64,000 nt of DNA from Hydrocarboniphaga daqingensis (GTDB taxonomy: Bacteria; Pseudomonadota; Gammaproteobacteria; Nevskiales; Nevskiaceae), in assembly GCF_900129825.1 (NCBI RefSeq), contig NZ_FQWZ01000003.1, forward strand, positions 302,353 through 366,352, read 5' to 3'. Below the pieces are notes generated by a model. That model did no database searches. It had not been told where the DNA came from and saw only the letters and a program-made list of their open reading frames with translations. This document shows, piece by piece, positions 17,154-25,693 of the stretch. Position numbers and translations under genes: made by a program. The stretch's first letter is position 1. Every line of letters starts with the position of its first letter.

Positions 17154-18286
17154 CAGAGCCATTCTCCTTGGGCGCCGAGTCGAACGACGCGCGTGGTCGG
17201 ATGCACGGGCTCGGCAGCACCGACCCAGCGCAGGCACATCGTGCCGATGTCGTGACCGGTGGTGTGCAGCCAGTTCGCGTGGCCGGGGTCGCGATGCGAC
17301 AGCACCATCGTCACGCCGCCATCGGCGTCGAGCTGCGCACTGTGCTTGTTCAGATGGATGCGCTGATGACGATAGTCGAGCGATTCCATCCACCAGTTGT
17401 TGATCTGCAGATTCCAGAAGCGGCAGTCGGGCACGCGCGCCACATGGATCACCAGCGCCTCGTCCGGCGCCAGCTGCCAGGCCGAGTGGTAGTACAGGAT
17501 GTTCGGGTCGCCGCCGACGCGCTGACACAGCGCTTGGTCGGCCAGCGGCAGTTGATTGACATGCGGCAGATAGCTCTGCGCCCAGTTCGCGAACAGCTGC
17601 GCGGTGCCTTCGACGAAGCGTGTTGCGTTGCCCAAGCCCTGCGTCAGACGCGCAGCGCTTAGCGGCGCGGGCGCGGCGTCCTTGTGCAGCCGTTCGATCG
17701 TCAGTTGCGCGGGGCGCTCCTGCGAGCGGTCCATGAACGTCTGGCGCACGATCACCGCGTTGCTGGCGGCTTCGATCCGCAACCAGTTGCGCGCATCGGC
17801 AGGACGCACGTCACTGAGCACGATCTCGAAGCGACCGTCGGCGCCGTCGAGTTGCAGATCGGCCACGTCGATGAAGCCGGTCTGCTCCATCTTGCCGTCG
17901 GTCTCGTAGCCGCCTTTCTGCGTGCCGATCGACAGATACGACACGCTGCCGCGCGTGCCGCGGATGCGATAGCCATGCGCGCCGTTGATGCGCGCCATCA
18001 TGTACAGATTGTCGGGGTTGTCGGCGCCGATTTTGCCGGTTTCGTGCGACGGCGCGAAAAAGCCGGGGAAATCCGGATCGGCGAATTCCAGATGCATTTC
18101 CAGGCCGATCCGCAGCAGCCGCGTCAGATAGCGCCAGCCCTCGGCGCGATCGAGCTCGGTGGCCGGCGTTTCGGCACGCAGCACTTGTTGGCCGGCGCGC
18201 TTGAGCGCGTCGCAGAATTCGTCCCAGGCCTGGCCCGAGATCACTGCCTGAGTTGCGTCGCTGCCCATCGACATCCCCGCCATCAT
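17153..18286 (-). CDS. DUF1214 domain-containing protein
   Basis: About 377 residues. The C-terminal DUF1214 block is recognisable: YLPHVNQLPLADQ, then ILYYHSAWQLAPDEALVIH, FWNLQINNWWMESLDYR, and VVLSHRDPGHANWL-like text ending in a His/Trp-rich patch. The family has no established reaction that I know. It is frequent in actinobacterial and gammaproteobacterial degradation clusters together with sulfotransferase-like genes, exactly as here (1-nt overlap). Several in-frame ATGs occur at the start (18286, 18283, 18274, 18268). GCGGGG before the last two could make 18268 or 18274 the true start. Confidence 0.78.
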   Translation of the reverse strand: MMAGMSMGSDATQAVISGQAWDEFCDALKRAGQQVLRAETPATELDRAEGWRYLTRLLRIGLEMHLEFADPDFPGFFAPSHETGKIGADNPDNLYMMARINGAHGYRIRGTRGSVSYLSIGTQKGGYETDGKMEQTGFIDVADLQLDGADGRFEIVLSDVRPADARNWLRIEAASNAVIVRQTFMDRSQERPAQLTIERLHKDAAPAPLSAARLTQGLGNATRFVEGTAQLFANWAQSYLPHVNQLPLADQALCQRVGGDPNILYYHSAWQLAPDEALVIHVARVPDCRFWNLQINNWWMESLDYRHQRIHLNKHSAQLDADGGVTMVLSHRDPGHANWLHTTGHDIGTMCLRWVGAAEPVHPTTRVVRLGAQGEWL

Positions 18287-18345
18287 GTCCGTGGACGGTA
18301 GAACCGCGACGCCGCAGGGGCTTCGTCTATTCGACGTAGGGCAGG

Positions 18346-19560
18346 TCAGACGGCCGGCATCGCATTGAGCGAGGCATCGGGCGCCGGGCCGATCACGCAG
18401 TGCGTGCCGGCCGGCGTGTACATCGACACCACGCAGCGATTGCAGGCGGTGCAGCCCGACACGCGTGTGCTGCCGTCGGCGAAGCGCTGCACCAGGCGCG
18501 CGTCGTGGATCAGCGCACGTCCCATCGTCACCGCATCGAAGCCGTCGGCCATGATCTGTTCGACCGCGTCCATCGACTGCGCACCGCCCAGATATGCCAG
18601 CGGCATCGACACCGCACTGCGGACTTTCAGCGAGTGCTCGCGCAAGTACAGCGGCTTGAACTGCACCTTGGGCTCGATCAGCCGCATCAGCCGCGTCGAC
18701 AGCTTGACCACGGTGTTCTGCATGTTTTCGACCGCTTCGCGCGGCATCGGGCTGCCGAAGATCGCCCACGGCGATTCGACGTTCATGCCGCCGCTGAGCA
18801 CCAGCAGATGCGCGCCCTCGCGCTCGAGCACGCGTGCAATCGCCGCAGCATCTTCGGCCGTACCGCCTTTGCGAAAGCCCTCATCGACGCCGATCTTGCA
18901 GGTCACCGCGACGCGGGTGCCGACCGCGTCGAGCACGCGGCGCAGAATCTGCGCCGGAAAGCGCGCGCGGGCGACCGCATCGCCGCCGTAGCCGTCGCGG
19001 CGCTTGTTGTAGCCGGGCGACAGGAACTGGCTCAGCAGATAGCCGTGGCCCATGTGCAGTTCGACGGCGTCGAAGCCGGCCTCGACGGCCAGCTGCGCAC
19101 CGTCGACGAATTGCTGCGTCACCAGCTCCATTTGCGCTGCATCCATCTGCGTGCGCAACAGCCGTCCGCTGACGACACCGACGGCGTTGAAGCCGCCCGA
19201 CGCGCTCAGCGGATAGCGCGTCGACAACTGCTTGAGGAACGTGAATGCGCCGCCGTGCGTGATCTGCGCGCAAGCCGCGGCGCCGTGCGCGTGGACGGCA
19301 TCGGTCAACGCGCGCAAGTGCGGCAGGATGCCGCGATGCAGGTGGATCTGGTCTTCGAACGTGCGGCCGTCAGCACTGACCGCGCAGTACGCAACCGTGG
19401 TCATCGCCGCGCCACCGGCTGCGATCGCGCGGTGGTGTTCGACCAGTGCCCGGCTGGGGATGCCGCCCGGCGCCATGCCCTCGTTGGTCGCGGACTTGAT
19501 GAAGCGGTTGCGCAGCGTCAGCGGGCCAATCGTCAGCGGGCTGAAGGCGGAACGGGTCAT
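18346..19560 (-). CDS. OYE-family NADH:flavin oxidoreductase with C-terminal Cys cluster
   Basis: 404 residues. The FMN TIM barrel is clear: FSPLTIGPLTLRNRFIKSAT at the N-terminus, CAQITHGG, ELHMGHGYLLSQFLSP near residue 170, and VTMGRALIHD near the end. Near the C-terminus Cys370, Cys373, Cys376 and Cys388 form CX2CX2CX11C, close to the 4Fe-4S motif of 2,4-dienoyl-CoA reductase (FadH), but the FAD/NAD domains that follow in FadH (about 670 residues) are absent. It is first in a leftward operon with DUF1214, sulfotransferase, SDR and EthD genes. Likely role: reduction of a conjugated double bond, with electrons from a separate partner. Confidence 0.85.
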   Translation of the reverse strand: MTRSAFSPLTIGPLTLRNRFIKSATNEGMAPGGIPSRALVEHHRAIAAGGAAMTTVAYCAVSADGRTFEDQIHLHRGILPHLRALTDAVHAHGAAACAQITHGGAFTFLKQLSTRYPLSASGGFNAVGVVSGRLLRTQMDAAQMELVTQQFVDGAQLAVEAGFDAVELHMGHGYLLSQFLSPGYNKRRDGYGGDAVARARFPAQILRRVLDAVGTRVAVTCKIGVDEGFRKGGTAEDAAAIARVLEREGAHLLVLSGGMNVESPWAIFGSPMPREAVENMQNTVVKLSTRLMRLIEPKVQFKPLYLREHSLKVRSAVSMPLAYLGGAQSMDAVEQIMADGFDAVTMGRALIHDARLVQRFADGSTRVSGCTACNRCVVSMYTPAGTHCVIGPAPDASLNAMPAV

Positions 19561-19659
19561 GAGATGGCGCCAGGCAGGGATGACGGCTGCCAGCCTGATG
19601 CCTCGCTGCCGGGCTGGCCTCGTCTGCTTGCCGTAGGCCGTCGCCCGGTATCGCGCGGA

Positions 19660-20406
19660 TCAGGCCGCGCGGAACGTCACCACCAGCACGTCGCGGAACG
19701 CCGGCTGCTGCGGGTCGATCGGCTCGACCGGCGTCACGCCGTGGTAGACGCGGTGATCATCGACCAGCGTCGCGTCGAACGGCTGCGTCAGCGTGAAGCT
19801 GCCCAGATCGTCGCCGGCCGGCGTGTGGATCGTCGTCGTGCCGCTGGCGATGTTGTGGCGGCGCACCAGCAGCACCAGCACGTAGTCGACGCCGTCGCGG
19901 TGCACGCCTTCGGGCGTCGGCTTGCCGGCTTCGCCGGCCGCCGCTTCGATCCGGAACTGATGCACTTCGACGTGCCAGCGGTTCACGGCCGGCGCCAGCG
20001 AGCCGAACAGCCGGTGACAGAAGCCGAGCACGGCGTGCATCGTCGCGCCGCTGCCGACGGCGTCAGCGATCGGCTCGAACCAGCGTGCGACGTTGCCGTT
20101 GAGCGGGTTGTACTCCAGCCCCTGGAAATGCGGCTGATGGGCCGCGCGCTCGATACCGCCGGCATCGGCCTGGTAGACCGCGTACAGCCGGCGCCGGTAA
20201 CGGCCGCCGTCGGCCATGTAGGTGTCCAGCGGCATGCCGTCCCAGGCGGCGACAAACGCGGGCCAGTCGTCCAGCGCTCGCTCGGCCTGCAGCAGCGGCT
20301 GCATCGCCGCGCCCTGCAGAAACACGTGGCCGGCGCGTTTGAGTCCGTCGGCCAACTCGGCGATCGAGGGCGTGGGGACGGACGGTGCGGCGGCAGCGGC
20401 GGACAT
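19660..20406 (-). CDS. 2-oxoglutarate/Fe(II) dioxygenase family protein (PF10014 type)
   Basis: 248 residues. The iron ligands fit His169 and Asp171 (VHRDG) with His222 (DDHRVYHGVTP). LEYNPLNGNVARWF, WHVEVHQFRI and VLVVTFRA at the end match the 2OG-Fe_Oxy_2 family that includes L-isoleucine dioxygenase and BsmA. These enzymes hydroxylate free amino acids or act in stress and biofilm responses. The true start is at 20406 (MSAAAAAPS); the open frame extends further but is non-coding. Divergent to rlmA with 168 bp between, and not tightly linked to the genes downstream (99 bp gap). Confidence 0.82.
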   Translation of the reverse strand: MSAAAAAPSVPTPSIAELADGLKRAGHVFLQGAAMQPLLQAERALDDWPAFVAAWDGMPLDTYMADGGRYRRRLYAVYQADAGGIERAAHQPHFQGLEYNPLNGNVARWFEPIADAVGSGATMHAVLGFCHRLFGSLAPAVNRWHVEVHQFRIEAAAGEAGKPTPEGVHRDGVDYVLVLLVRRHNIASGTTTIHTPAGDDLGSFTLTQPFDATLVDDHRVYHGVTPVEPIDPQQPAFRDVLVVTFRAA

Positions 20407-20574
20407 GGCAGTGGACCTCGGTGCGGCGGTTGCCGGTCGGCGGCGCCGCGATACGTGAGGCGGCGGATGATCCGCCCGCCCGTGGGTGCGGTCAATTGCC
20501 GCTGCGGCAGCGGCTGGAGTGCCGGTCGGCGACCCGCTAGGCTGCGCGCCCTTGCCCGATGCCATGCCCGTCCC

Positions 20575-21384
20575 GTGCTGATCTGCCCGCTGTGTCGCCA
20601 GATGCTCGACTGCCAGCCCAAGGTCTGGCGCTGCGCGGCCGGACATTGCTTCGACGTCGCGCGCGACGGCTACGTCAACCTGCTGCCGGTGCAGCACAAG
20701 CACAGCACCGACCCCGGTGACAGCGCCGAGTCGCTGGCCGCGCGACGCGCGTTCCTGGAAGCAGGGCATTACGCGCCGCTGCGCGACGCGGTGCTGGCGC
20801 AGATCGGCGCTGCCGGCGCGCGCTCGGTGTTGGACCTGGGCTGCGGCGAAGGCTGGTACACGCAAGCCTTCCCACAGGCCCCCGGCGCGCCGGCCGTGAT
20901 CGGCTTGGACATCGCCAAGCCCGGCATCCAGCTTGCCGCGCGCCGTCATCGCAGCGCCGGCATTACCTGGCTGGTCGCCAGCGGCGCCGCGCTGCCGGTG
21001 GCCGACGGCACGCTCGACCTGATCACCTGCCTGTTCACGCAGCTGCACGTGGCCGAAATGCACCGCGCGCTGCGGCCTGGTGGACAGGTGCTGGTGGTCA
21101 CGCCGGCGCCGACGCATCTGTGGAGCCTGCGCGCCGGCTTGTTCGATGAGGTGCGCGCGCACGAGCCCGACAAGTTCGTCGACGGCTTCATCGCCGCGGG
21201 ATTCACGCTGCTGGCGCAGCAGCAGGTCGAGGCGTCGCTGCGGCTGGACAACACCGCGCTGCGCCAGTTGCTGGCGATGACGCCGTATGTGTGGAAGGCG
21301 CGGCCCGAGCGTCGCGCGGCGCTGGAGCAGCAGACCGACTTCGAGACGACGGCGGCGTTCGCGCTGCTGCGCTTCGGCCGCTGA
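20575..21384 (+). CDS. rlmA: 23S rRNA (guanine745-N1)-methyltransferase-like protein
   Basis: 269 residues from a GTG start. The N-terminal zinc module is complete: C-P-L-C, then W-R-C-A-A-G-H-C-F-D with DGYVNLLP, as in RlmA. The SAM domain has VLDLGCGEGWYT near residue 87, then VIGLDIAKPGI and LPVADGTLDLITCLF. The reading frame stays open for 2 kb upstream with no sensible start. GTG at 20575 is the only codon that gives the family N-terminus (VLICPLCRQ), since the nearby ATG at 20564 is out of frame. It methylates G745 in helix 35 of 23S rRNA. Convergent with the radical SAM gene, 13 bp apart. Confidence 0.88.
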   Translation: MLICPLCRQMLDCQPKVWRCAAGHCFDVARDGYVNLLPVQHKHSTDPGDSAESLAARRAFLEAGHYAPLRDAVLAQIGAAGARSVLDLGCGEGWYTQAFPQAPGAPAVIGLDIAKPGIQLAARRHRSAGITWLVASGAALPVADGTLDLITCLFTQLHVAEMHRALRPGGQVLVVTPAPTHLWSLRAGLFDEVRAHEPDKFVDGFIAAGFTLLAQQQVEASLRLDNTALRQLLAMTPYVWKARPERRAALEQQTDFETTAAFALLRFGR

Positions 21385-21397
21385 CGCCGCCGCGCGG

Positions 21398-23314
21398 CTA
21401 GCCCAGCGCGCGCGCGATCACGTCGCGTGCCACCTTGGGCCGCGGCACCTTGATGTCGAACCAGGCGCGGACGTCCTGATCCAGCGCGATGCCGTGCATG
21501 TAGTTGTACAGCGCCTTGTTCAGCGCAACGCCGAGGCGGTCGTGGTCGACGCCGGTCGGGTCGATGAACGCGATGTCGTTCTTGCCGAACGTGCCGGCCG
21601 GCGGCGGTACCAGACGCACGCCGTATTCGTCCGGGTTCTGGCCGACCGGCGAGTGCACGGTGCAGGTGAAGCGATGGAAGTAGCCCGATTGCAGGCAGCC
21701 TTCCTCGAACAGCTGGCGCACGTATTCGAGCGCATCCACGGTGTCCTGCACCGTCTGCGTCGGGAAGCCGTACATCAGATACGCGTGGACCAGCACGCCG
21801 GCCTCGGTGAACGCGCGCGTCACCCGCGCCACTTGCTCGACGCTGACGCCTTTCTTCATCAGCTTCAGCAGCCGGTCGGACGCGACTTCCAGCCCGCCCG
21901 AGATCGCGATGCAGCCGCTGTCGGCCAGCAGCTGGCACAGCTCCGGATTGAAGCTCTTTTCGAAGCGGATGTTGCCCCACCAGCTGATCGACACGCCGCG
22001 GCGGATCAGCTCCTGCGCGAGCGCCTTGAGCACTTTCGGCGGCGCGGCTTCGTCGACGAAGTGAAAGCCGGTCTGGCCGGTTTCGGCGACGATGGCTTCG
22101 ATGCGGTCGACCAGCGTCGTCGCCGATGCGGCGTCGTAGCGCGAGATGTAATCGAGGCTGACGTCGCAGAAGCTGCATTGCTTCCAGTAGCAGCCGTGCG
22201 CGACCGTCAGCTTGTTCCAGCGGCCGTCCGACCACAGACGGTGCATCGGATTGAGCATGTCCAGCAGCGACAGGTAACGGCGCAGCGGCAGGCCGTCCCA
22301 GGTCGGCGTGCCGACGTGGTTGAACGCGATGTCCGGCTCGCGCGAATCCAGGTACTGCACCGCGCCGCTGTCAGGATCGCGGACGAAGGTGCGCACTAGC
22401 GCGCTGCGCTCGCGCTCGCCGCGCCAATGCGCCAGCAGGTTCAGCAGCGGCCGCTCGCCGGCATCGAGCGTCACATAGTCGAAGTAGTCGAACACGCGCG
22501 GCTCGGCCAGCTCGCGCAGCTCGGTGTTGACGTAGCCACCGCCGAGCACGGTGATGATCTCGGGCTGCTGCCGCTTGATCGTCTGCGCGATCCGGAACGC
22601 CGCGTAGACCGCGCCCGGAAACGGCACCGAAATCAGCACGACGCGTGGCTGATGCGTGGTGATCGCATCGCATGTCAGCCCATGCAGGATCTCGTCGACC
22701 AGCGTGTACGGCGCGTCCAGTGCGCAGGCCAGCGGATCGAAGCTCGGCTGGCTCATCGCCAGCGACTCGGCATAGCGGACGAATTCGAAGCGCGGGTCGA
22801 CCGCGTCGCGCAGCACGTCGGCGAGGTCGTTCAGGTACAGCGTCGCCAGATGCCGTGCGCGATCGTGCAGGCCGAGCGCGCCGAAGGCCCAGGCCAGCGG
22901 GTCGCCGCCGTCATCGTCGACGTAGACATCGAGCGAGGCAAAGCGCGGTCCTTCCGGCAGGAAGCGGCGGCTGACGATGCGGTGCGCGATCGTCGGATCG
23001 GTGCTCTGCAGAAACGCGATCGTCGGCGCGATCGTCGCGCGATACGCCGGGAACTGCTGGCGAAACGCATCGACACGCGGCGTGATCGCAGCGGCCGGCA
23101 GTGCATCGATGCAGGCCTTGATCCGGTCCAGTCCAGCGACGCTGAACAATTCCAGCACCAGCGCCAGCGCCAGGTCCGCCTGCACCGCGGCGACGCCGTT
23201 GCCGCGCAGGAAGCCGGTCAGGTAGGCGGTGGACGGGTAGGGCGTGTTCAGCTGCGTCATCGGCGGGATGATCGACAGCACGCGCAGATCGGCGGCAGGG
23301 GACATCGTGTGCAT
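21398..23314 (-). CDS. B12-binding-type radical SAM protein
   Basis: 638 residues. The N-terminus has IPPMTQLNTPYPSTAYLTGFL, and a Rossmann-like cobalamin-binding region is suggested at about 210-330 (VVLISVPFPGA, then VLGGGYVNTEL and YFDYVTLDAGE). The radical SAM domain follows: GCYWKQCSFCDVS puts the cluster cysteines at 375, 380 and 383 (CX4CX2C), followed by FHFVDEAAPP and AISGGLEVASDRLL. No DxHxxG box is seen, so cobalamin may bind base-on or not at all. The substrate is unknown. Neighbours (2OG dioxygenase, rlmA, glk) do not define a pathway. Starts at 23314 and 23305 are both possible. Confidence 0.8.
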   Translation of the reverse strand: MHTMSPAADLRVLSIIPPMTQLNTPYPSTAYLTGFLRGNGVAAVQADLALALVLELFSVAGLDRIKACIDALPAAAITPRVDAFRQQFPAYRATIAPTIAFLQSTDPTIAHRIVSRRFLPEGPRFASLDVYVDDDGGDPLAWAFGALGLHDRARHLATLYLNDLADVLRDAVDPRFEFVRYAESLAMSQPSFDPLACALDAPYTLVDEILHGLTCDAITTHQPRVVLISVPFPGAVYAAFRIAQTIKRQQPEIITVLGGGYVNTELRELAEPRVFDYFDYVTLDAGERPLLNLLAHWRGERERSALVRTFVRDPDSGAVQYLDSREPDIAFNHVGTPTWDGLPLRRYLSLLDMLNPMHRLWSDGRWNKLTVAHGCYWKQCSFCDVSLDYISRYDAASATTLVDRIEAIVAETGQTGFHFVDEAAPPKVLKALAQELIRRGVSISWWGNIRFEKSFNPELCQLLADSGCIAISGGLEVASDRLLKLMKKGVSVEQVARVTRAFTEAGVLVHAYLMYGFPTQTVQDTVDALEYVRQLFEEGCLQSGYFHRFTCTVHSPVGQNPDEYGVRLVPPPAGTFGKNDIAFIDPTGVDHDRLGVALNKALYNYMHGIALDQDVRAWFDIKVPRPKVARDVIARALG

Positions 23315-23416
23315 CGGCGAGAGACGCGGAAGGTGCGCGAGTGTAGCCCGCGTTGACAGCGCCGCGCCGCGCCGCCTAGCGTGGCCGCCTCTCAGGCCCT
23401 CTCCCGCACGACCGCA

Positions 23417-24418
23417 ATGCGCAACCCATCCCTGCTGGTGGCCGACATCGGTGGTACCAACGCCCGCTTTGCGCTGACCGAGCCCGGCGCCGCGCAGCCG
23501 CCGCTGCGGTATCAGCAGGCCGTCGCCACGGCCGATTTCGCCAGCTTGCGCGACGCGGTCGAGCATTATCTCGGTCAGCTGCCGGGCGTCGAGGCAAGAC
23601 CAAGCCGCGCGGTGTTCGCGGTGGCCTCGGCCGTGACCGGCGATGCGGTCAAGATCACCAACAACCCGTGGGCGTTCTCGATCCGCGAACTCGGCGCGCA
23701 ATTGCGGCTTGATGCGCTCGACGTGATCAACGACTTCACGGCGATGGCCAGCGTGCTGCCGGTGCTGCACGACGCCGATCTGCAGACCATCGGCAACGTG
23801 GCGCGCGCGCCGTCGCCGACGGCCGGCGCCGGCGAGCGGCGCTGCTACGCGGTGGTTGGCCCTGGCACCGGCCTGGGTGTCGGCGGCGTGATCGTCGAGC
23901 GCGGCCGCAGCGTCGTCATCGAATCCGAAGGCGGGCATGTCGGCTTTGCGCCGGGCACGGCCTACGAACTAGAACTGCTACGCGTGCTGCTGCCGCGCTT
24001 TGGCCGCGTGTCGGCCGAGCGGCTGATCTCCGGCACCGGGCTGGTCAACCTGTACGACGCCGTCCGCGCCGTGGACGGACTGCCGGCCGACCCGCTGACG
24101 CCGCCGCAGATCAGCGCTGCGGCTGAGCGCGATCCGCAAGGCCCGGCCGCGCGCACGCTGCAAGTGTTCGCCGAACTGCTCGGCGCGTTTGCCGGCGATG
24201 TGGCGATGGCCTTCGGTGCCTGGGACGGCGTGCTGCTGCCGGGTGGCGTCACGCAGAAGCTGCTGCCGTGGATCGAGGCCGGCGGCTTTCGCCGCCGCTT
24301 CGAGGACAAGGGCCGCCACGGTGCGATCCTCCAGCGCATTCCGACGCAAGTGATCCTGCATCCGCAGGCCGGCTTGCTCGGCACGGCGGCCTACGCCGCC
24401 GGGCTGGTGCTGCGCTAA
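23417..24418 (+). CDS. glk: Glucokinase
   Basis: 333 residues of the bacterial ROK-independent glucokinase (PF02685) family. The phosphate-binding start LLVADIGGTNARFAL is at residue 6, the sugar-binding region TNNPWAFS and VINDFTAMA is near residue 90, and the adenosine part has VGPGTGLGVGG, ESEGGHVGFAP and LPGGVTQKLLPW. It phosphorylates glucose with ATP in the cytoplasm. The start at 23417 (MRNPSLLVAD) gives the family N-terminus; an upstream ATG adds 12 non-family residues. It is divergent from the radical SAM gene and convergent with the SnoaL-like gene, so it is monocistronic here. Confidence 0.93.
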   Translation: MRNPSLLVADIGGTNARFALTEPGAAQPPLRYQQAVATADFASLRDAVEHYLGQLPGVEARPSRAVFAVASAVTGDAVKITNNPWAFSIRELGAQLRLDALDVINDFTAMASVLPVLHDADLQTIGNVARAPSPTAGAGERRCYAVVGPGTGLGVGGVIVERGRSVVIESEGGHVGFAPGTAYELELLRVLLPRFGRVSAERLISGTGLVNLYDAVRAVDGLPADPLTPPQISAAAERDPQGPAARTLQVFAELLGAFAGDVAMAFGAWDGVLLPGGVTQKLLPWIEAGGFRRRFEDKGRHGAILQRIPTQVILHPQAGLLGTAAYAAGLVLR

Positions 24419-24440
24419 GCGGCGCGGCGGCCGCGAGGCC

Positions 24441-24950
24441 TCAGGCCGATGGGCCGGGGCCGAGCATCAAGCCGGCCGGCAGCGGCGTGGTGATGCTGGT
24501 CAGCGGCTTGGCATGCGAGGTCTGGATCTTCCAGCGGCCGTCCTCGATCACGTAGCGGTCGTGGTACTCCATCGACGCCTGCGTGTAGAAGCCCGGCGTC
24601 TGGTGCAGCGTGACGAAGCCCAGCGTCCAGCGTCCGGTCGCCGTGTGGTCGTCGACGAGCTCGATGCTCGGATGGTGGCCGTGGTGAACGTCGTGGACGA
24701 TCCACGCCCCGTCGCCGCCGCGCTGACGCGCGACTTGATTGAAGATCTGCACCAGTGGCTCGCGGTCGCTGAACTGGCCCAGTACGCCGTAGTCGAGGTC
24801 GGCGCCCTGGCGCACGAAGCAGTCGCGAAAGCCGTCCACGTCCTTGGCGTCGCAGGCGCGCAGATAGCGGTACTTCAGTTGCTCGATCTCGTGGATCGCT
24901 TCGAGGCGTCGGACGCGGCGCAGCAGGTCATCGAGCAGGTCGGCAGACAT
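24441..24950 (-). CDS. SnoaL-like (NTF2-fold) protein
   Basis: 169 residues. The family opening AIHEIEQLKYRYLRACDAKD near residue 18 is followed by FRDCFVRQGADLDYG, VHHGHHPSIELVDDHTATGRW and MEYHDRYVIEDGRWKI. This is the pattern of the SnoaL_4/nuclear-transport-factor-2 fold, used by ketosteroid-isomerase-like and aromatic-oxygenase-beta-like proteins. The true start is at 24950 after GGGGAC. The open frame continues upstream without meaning. Enzymatic role unknown. Small cone-shaped-pocket proteins of this type often act on steroid or polyketide-like substrates. Confidence 0.82.
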   Translation of the reverse strand: MSADLLDDLLRRVRRLEAIHEIEQLKYRYLRACDAKDVDGFRDCFVRQGADLDYGVLGQFSDREPLVQIFNQVARQRGGDGAWIVHDVHHGHHPSIELVDDHTATGRWTLGFVTLHQTPGFYTQASMEYHDRYVIEDGRWKIQTSHAKPLTSITTPLPAGLMLGPGPSA

Positions 24951-25075
24951 CGTGTAGTCCCCAGGCTTGGCAATGTCGTCGACGATGGCGCCCGCGCCGT
25001 GCCGCCGCTTCGTCCATAGTGTTGAGCCGGCGGCAGCGCGCGCTACCATCGAGTCCCCCCACCAAGGAGCAGCCC

Positions 25076-25366
25076 ATGCGGCAACCCGCGACGATGCGCC
25101 CGGCATCGGCACCGACCCTATTGGCCCGCAGCCTGGCGCTGGCCGCTGCATTGGGACTGTCGCTGGTCAACAGCGGTTGCTTCCGCAGCACGCCGATGGT
25201 CGAGAGTTCTGGCCTGGCCTCGGGCCGCTACAAGACCGACCTGAAGGAATGCCAGACCTACGCCGGCCGCGATGCGCCCGTGGCGCCCGGGGAAGACGCC
25301 GACGATGCCCGCGCCCGTGCCGTGCGTCAGTGCCTGTCGGGCCGTGGCTATCAGGTGATTCGCTAG
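25076..25366 (+). CDS. Small exported Cys-rich protein, possible lipoprotein
   Basis: 96 residues preceded by AAGGAGC. The N-terminus is a signal sequence (LLARSLALAAALGLSLVNSGC). The putative lipobox V-N-S-G-C has Asn at -3 where Leu is usual, so lipidation is uncertain. The mature part of about 60 residues (YKTDLKECQTYAG, then RAVRQCLSGRGYQVI) has two further Cys in a pattern seen in small outer-membrane-associated proteins of Gammaproteobacteria related to glycine-zipper-neighbouring proteins. No function assigned. Divergent from the SnoaL-like gene. Confidence 0.7.
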   Translation: MRQPATMRPASAPTLLARSLALAAALGLSLVNSGCFRSTPMVESSGLASGRYKTDLKECQTYAGRDAPVAPGEDADDARARAVRQCLSGRGYQVIR

Positions 25367-25441
25367 CCGGCACTGACTTCGGTCATCAGCGGGTCATCTG
25401 CGGCTGACTACTCTGCGGTCTCCTCCGAGTGGCCGACTCCC

Positions 25442-25672
25442 ATGCGCTTGTACAACTTCGATCAGGTGCTGTTCGATGACGGTGCCGGCGAGCAAGGTCC
25501 GGCCGGACCCGAATGGCGCAACGGCTTCGGTCTGCCGGTCGTCGATGACGATCGCGACACGGTCCGGCGCCAGCGCCTGCGGCCGGTCACGACGCCGCCC
25601 GCCCGGCATCAACGCCGGGCGGTGGCCGGTCCGGGTCCGAGCCTGCGCTCGGTCACCGGCGAGCCGCTGTAG
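25442..25672 (+). CDS. Hypothetical 76-aa protein
   Basis: Unrecognised. The first 45 residues (MRLYNFDQVLFDDGAGEQ onward) look like a plausible protein with mixed composition. The last 30 are Arg/Pro-rich. CTCCTCCGAG lies 10-20 nt upstream, not a clear ribosome site. A 9-bp hairpin (CCGCCCGGC, 6-nt loop, GCCGGGCGG at 25599-25622) falls inside the 3' part, which may instead mark a terminator region. It fills a 327-bp gap between convergent genes that is otherwise empty. Confidence 0.35.
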   Translation: MRLYNFDQVLFDDGAGEQGPAGPEWRNGFGLPVVDDDRDTVRRQRLRPVTTPPARHQRRAVAGPGPSLRSVTGEPL

Positions 25673-25693
25673 GCACTGCGCAGCGCACGGGCG

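Noticed and set aside
18400-21384. 994-aa plus-strand frame
   Set aside because: Its first 725 codons are antisense to the OYE and 2OG genes and show no domain. Only the last 269 codons (RlmA) are real, from a GTG start.
25394-25612. 72-aa minus-strand frame in the 25.4-25.7 kb gap
   Set aside because: No ribosome site, Arg-rich low-complexity composition, and antisense to a slightly better plus-strand candidate.
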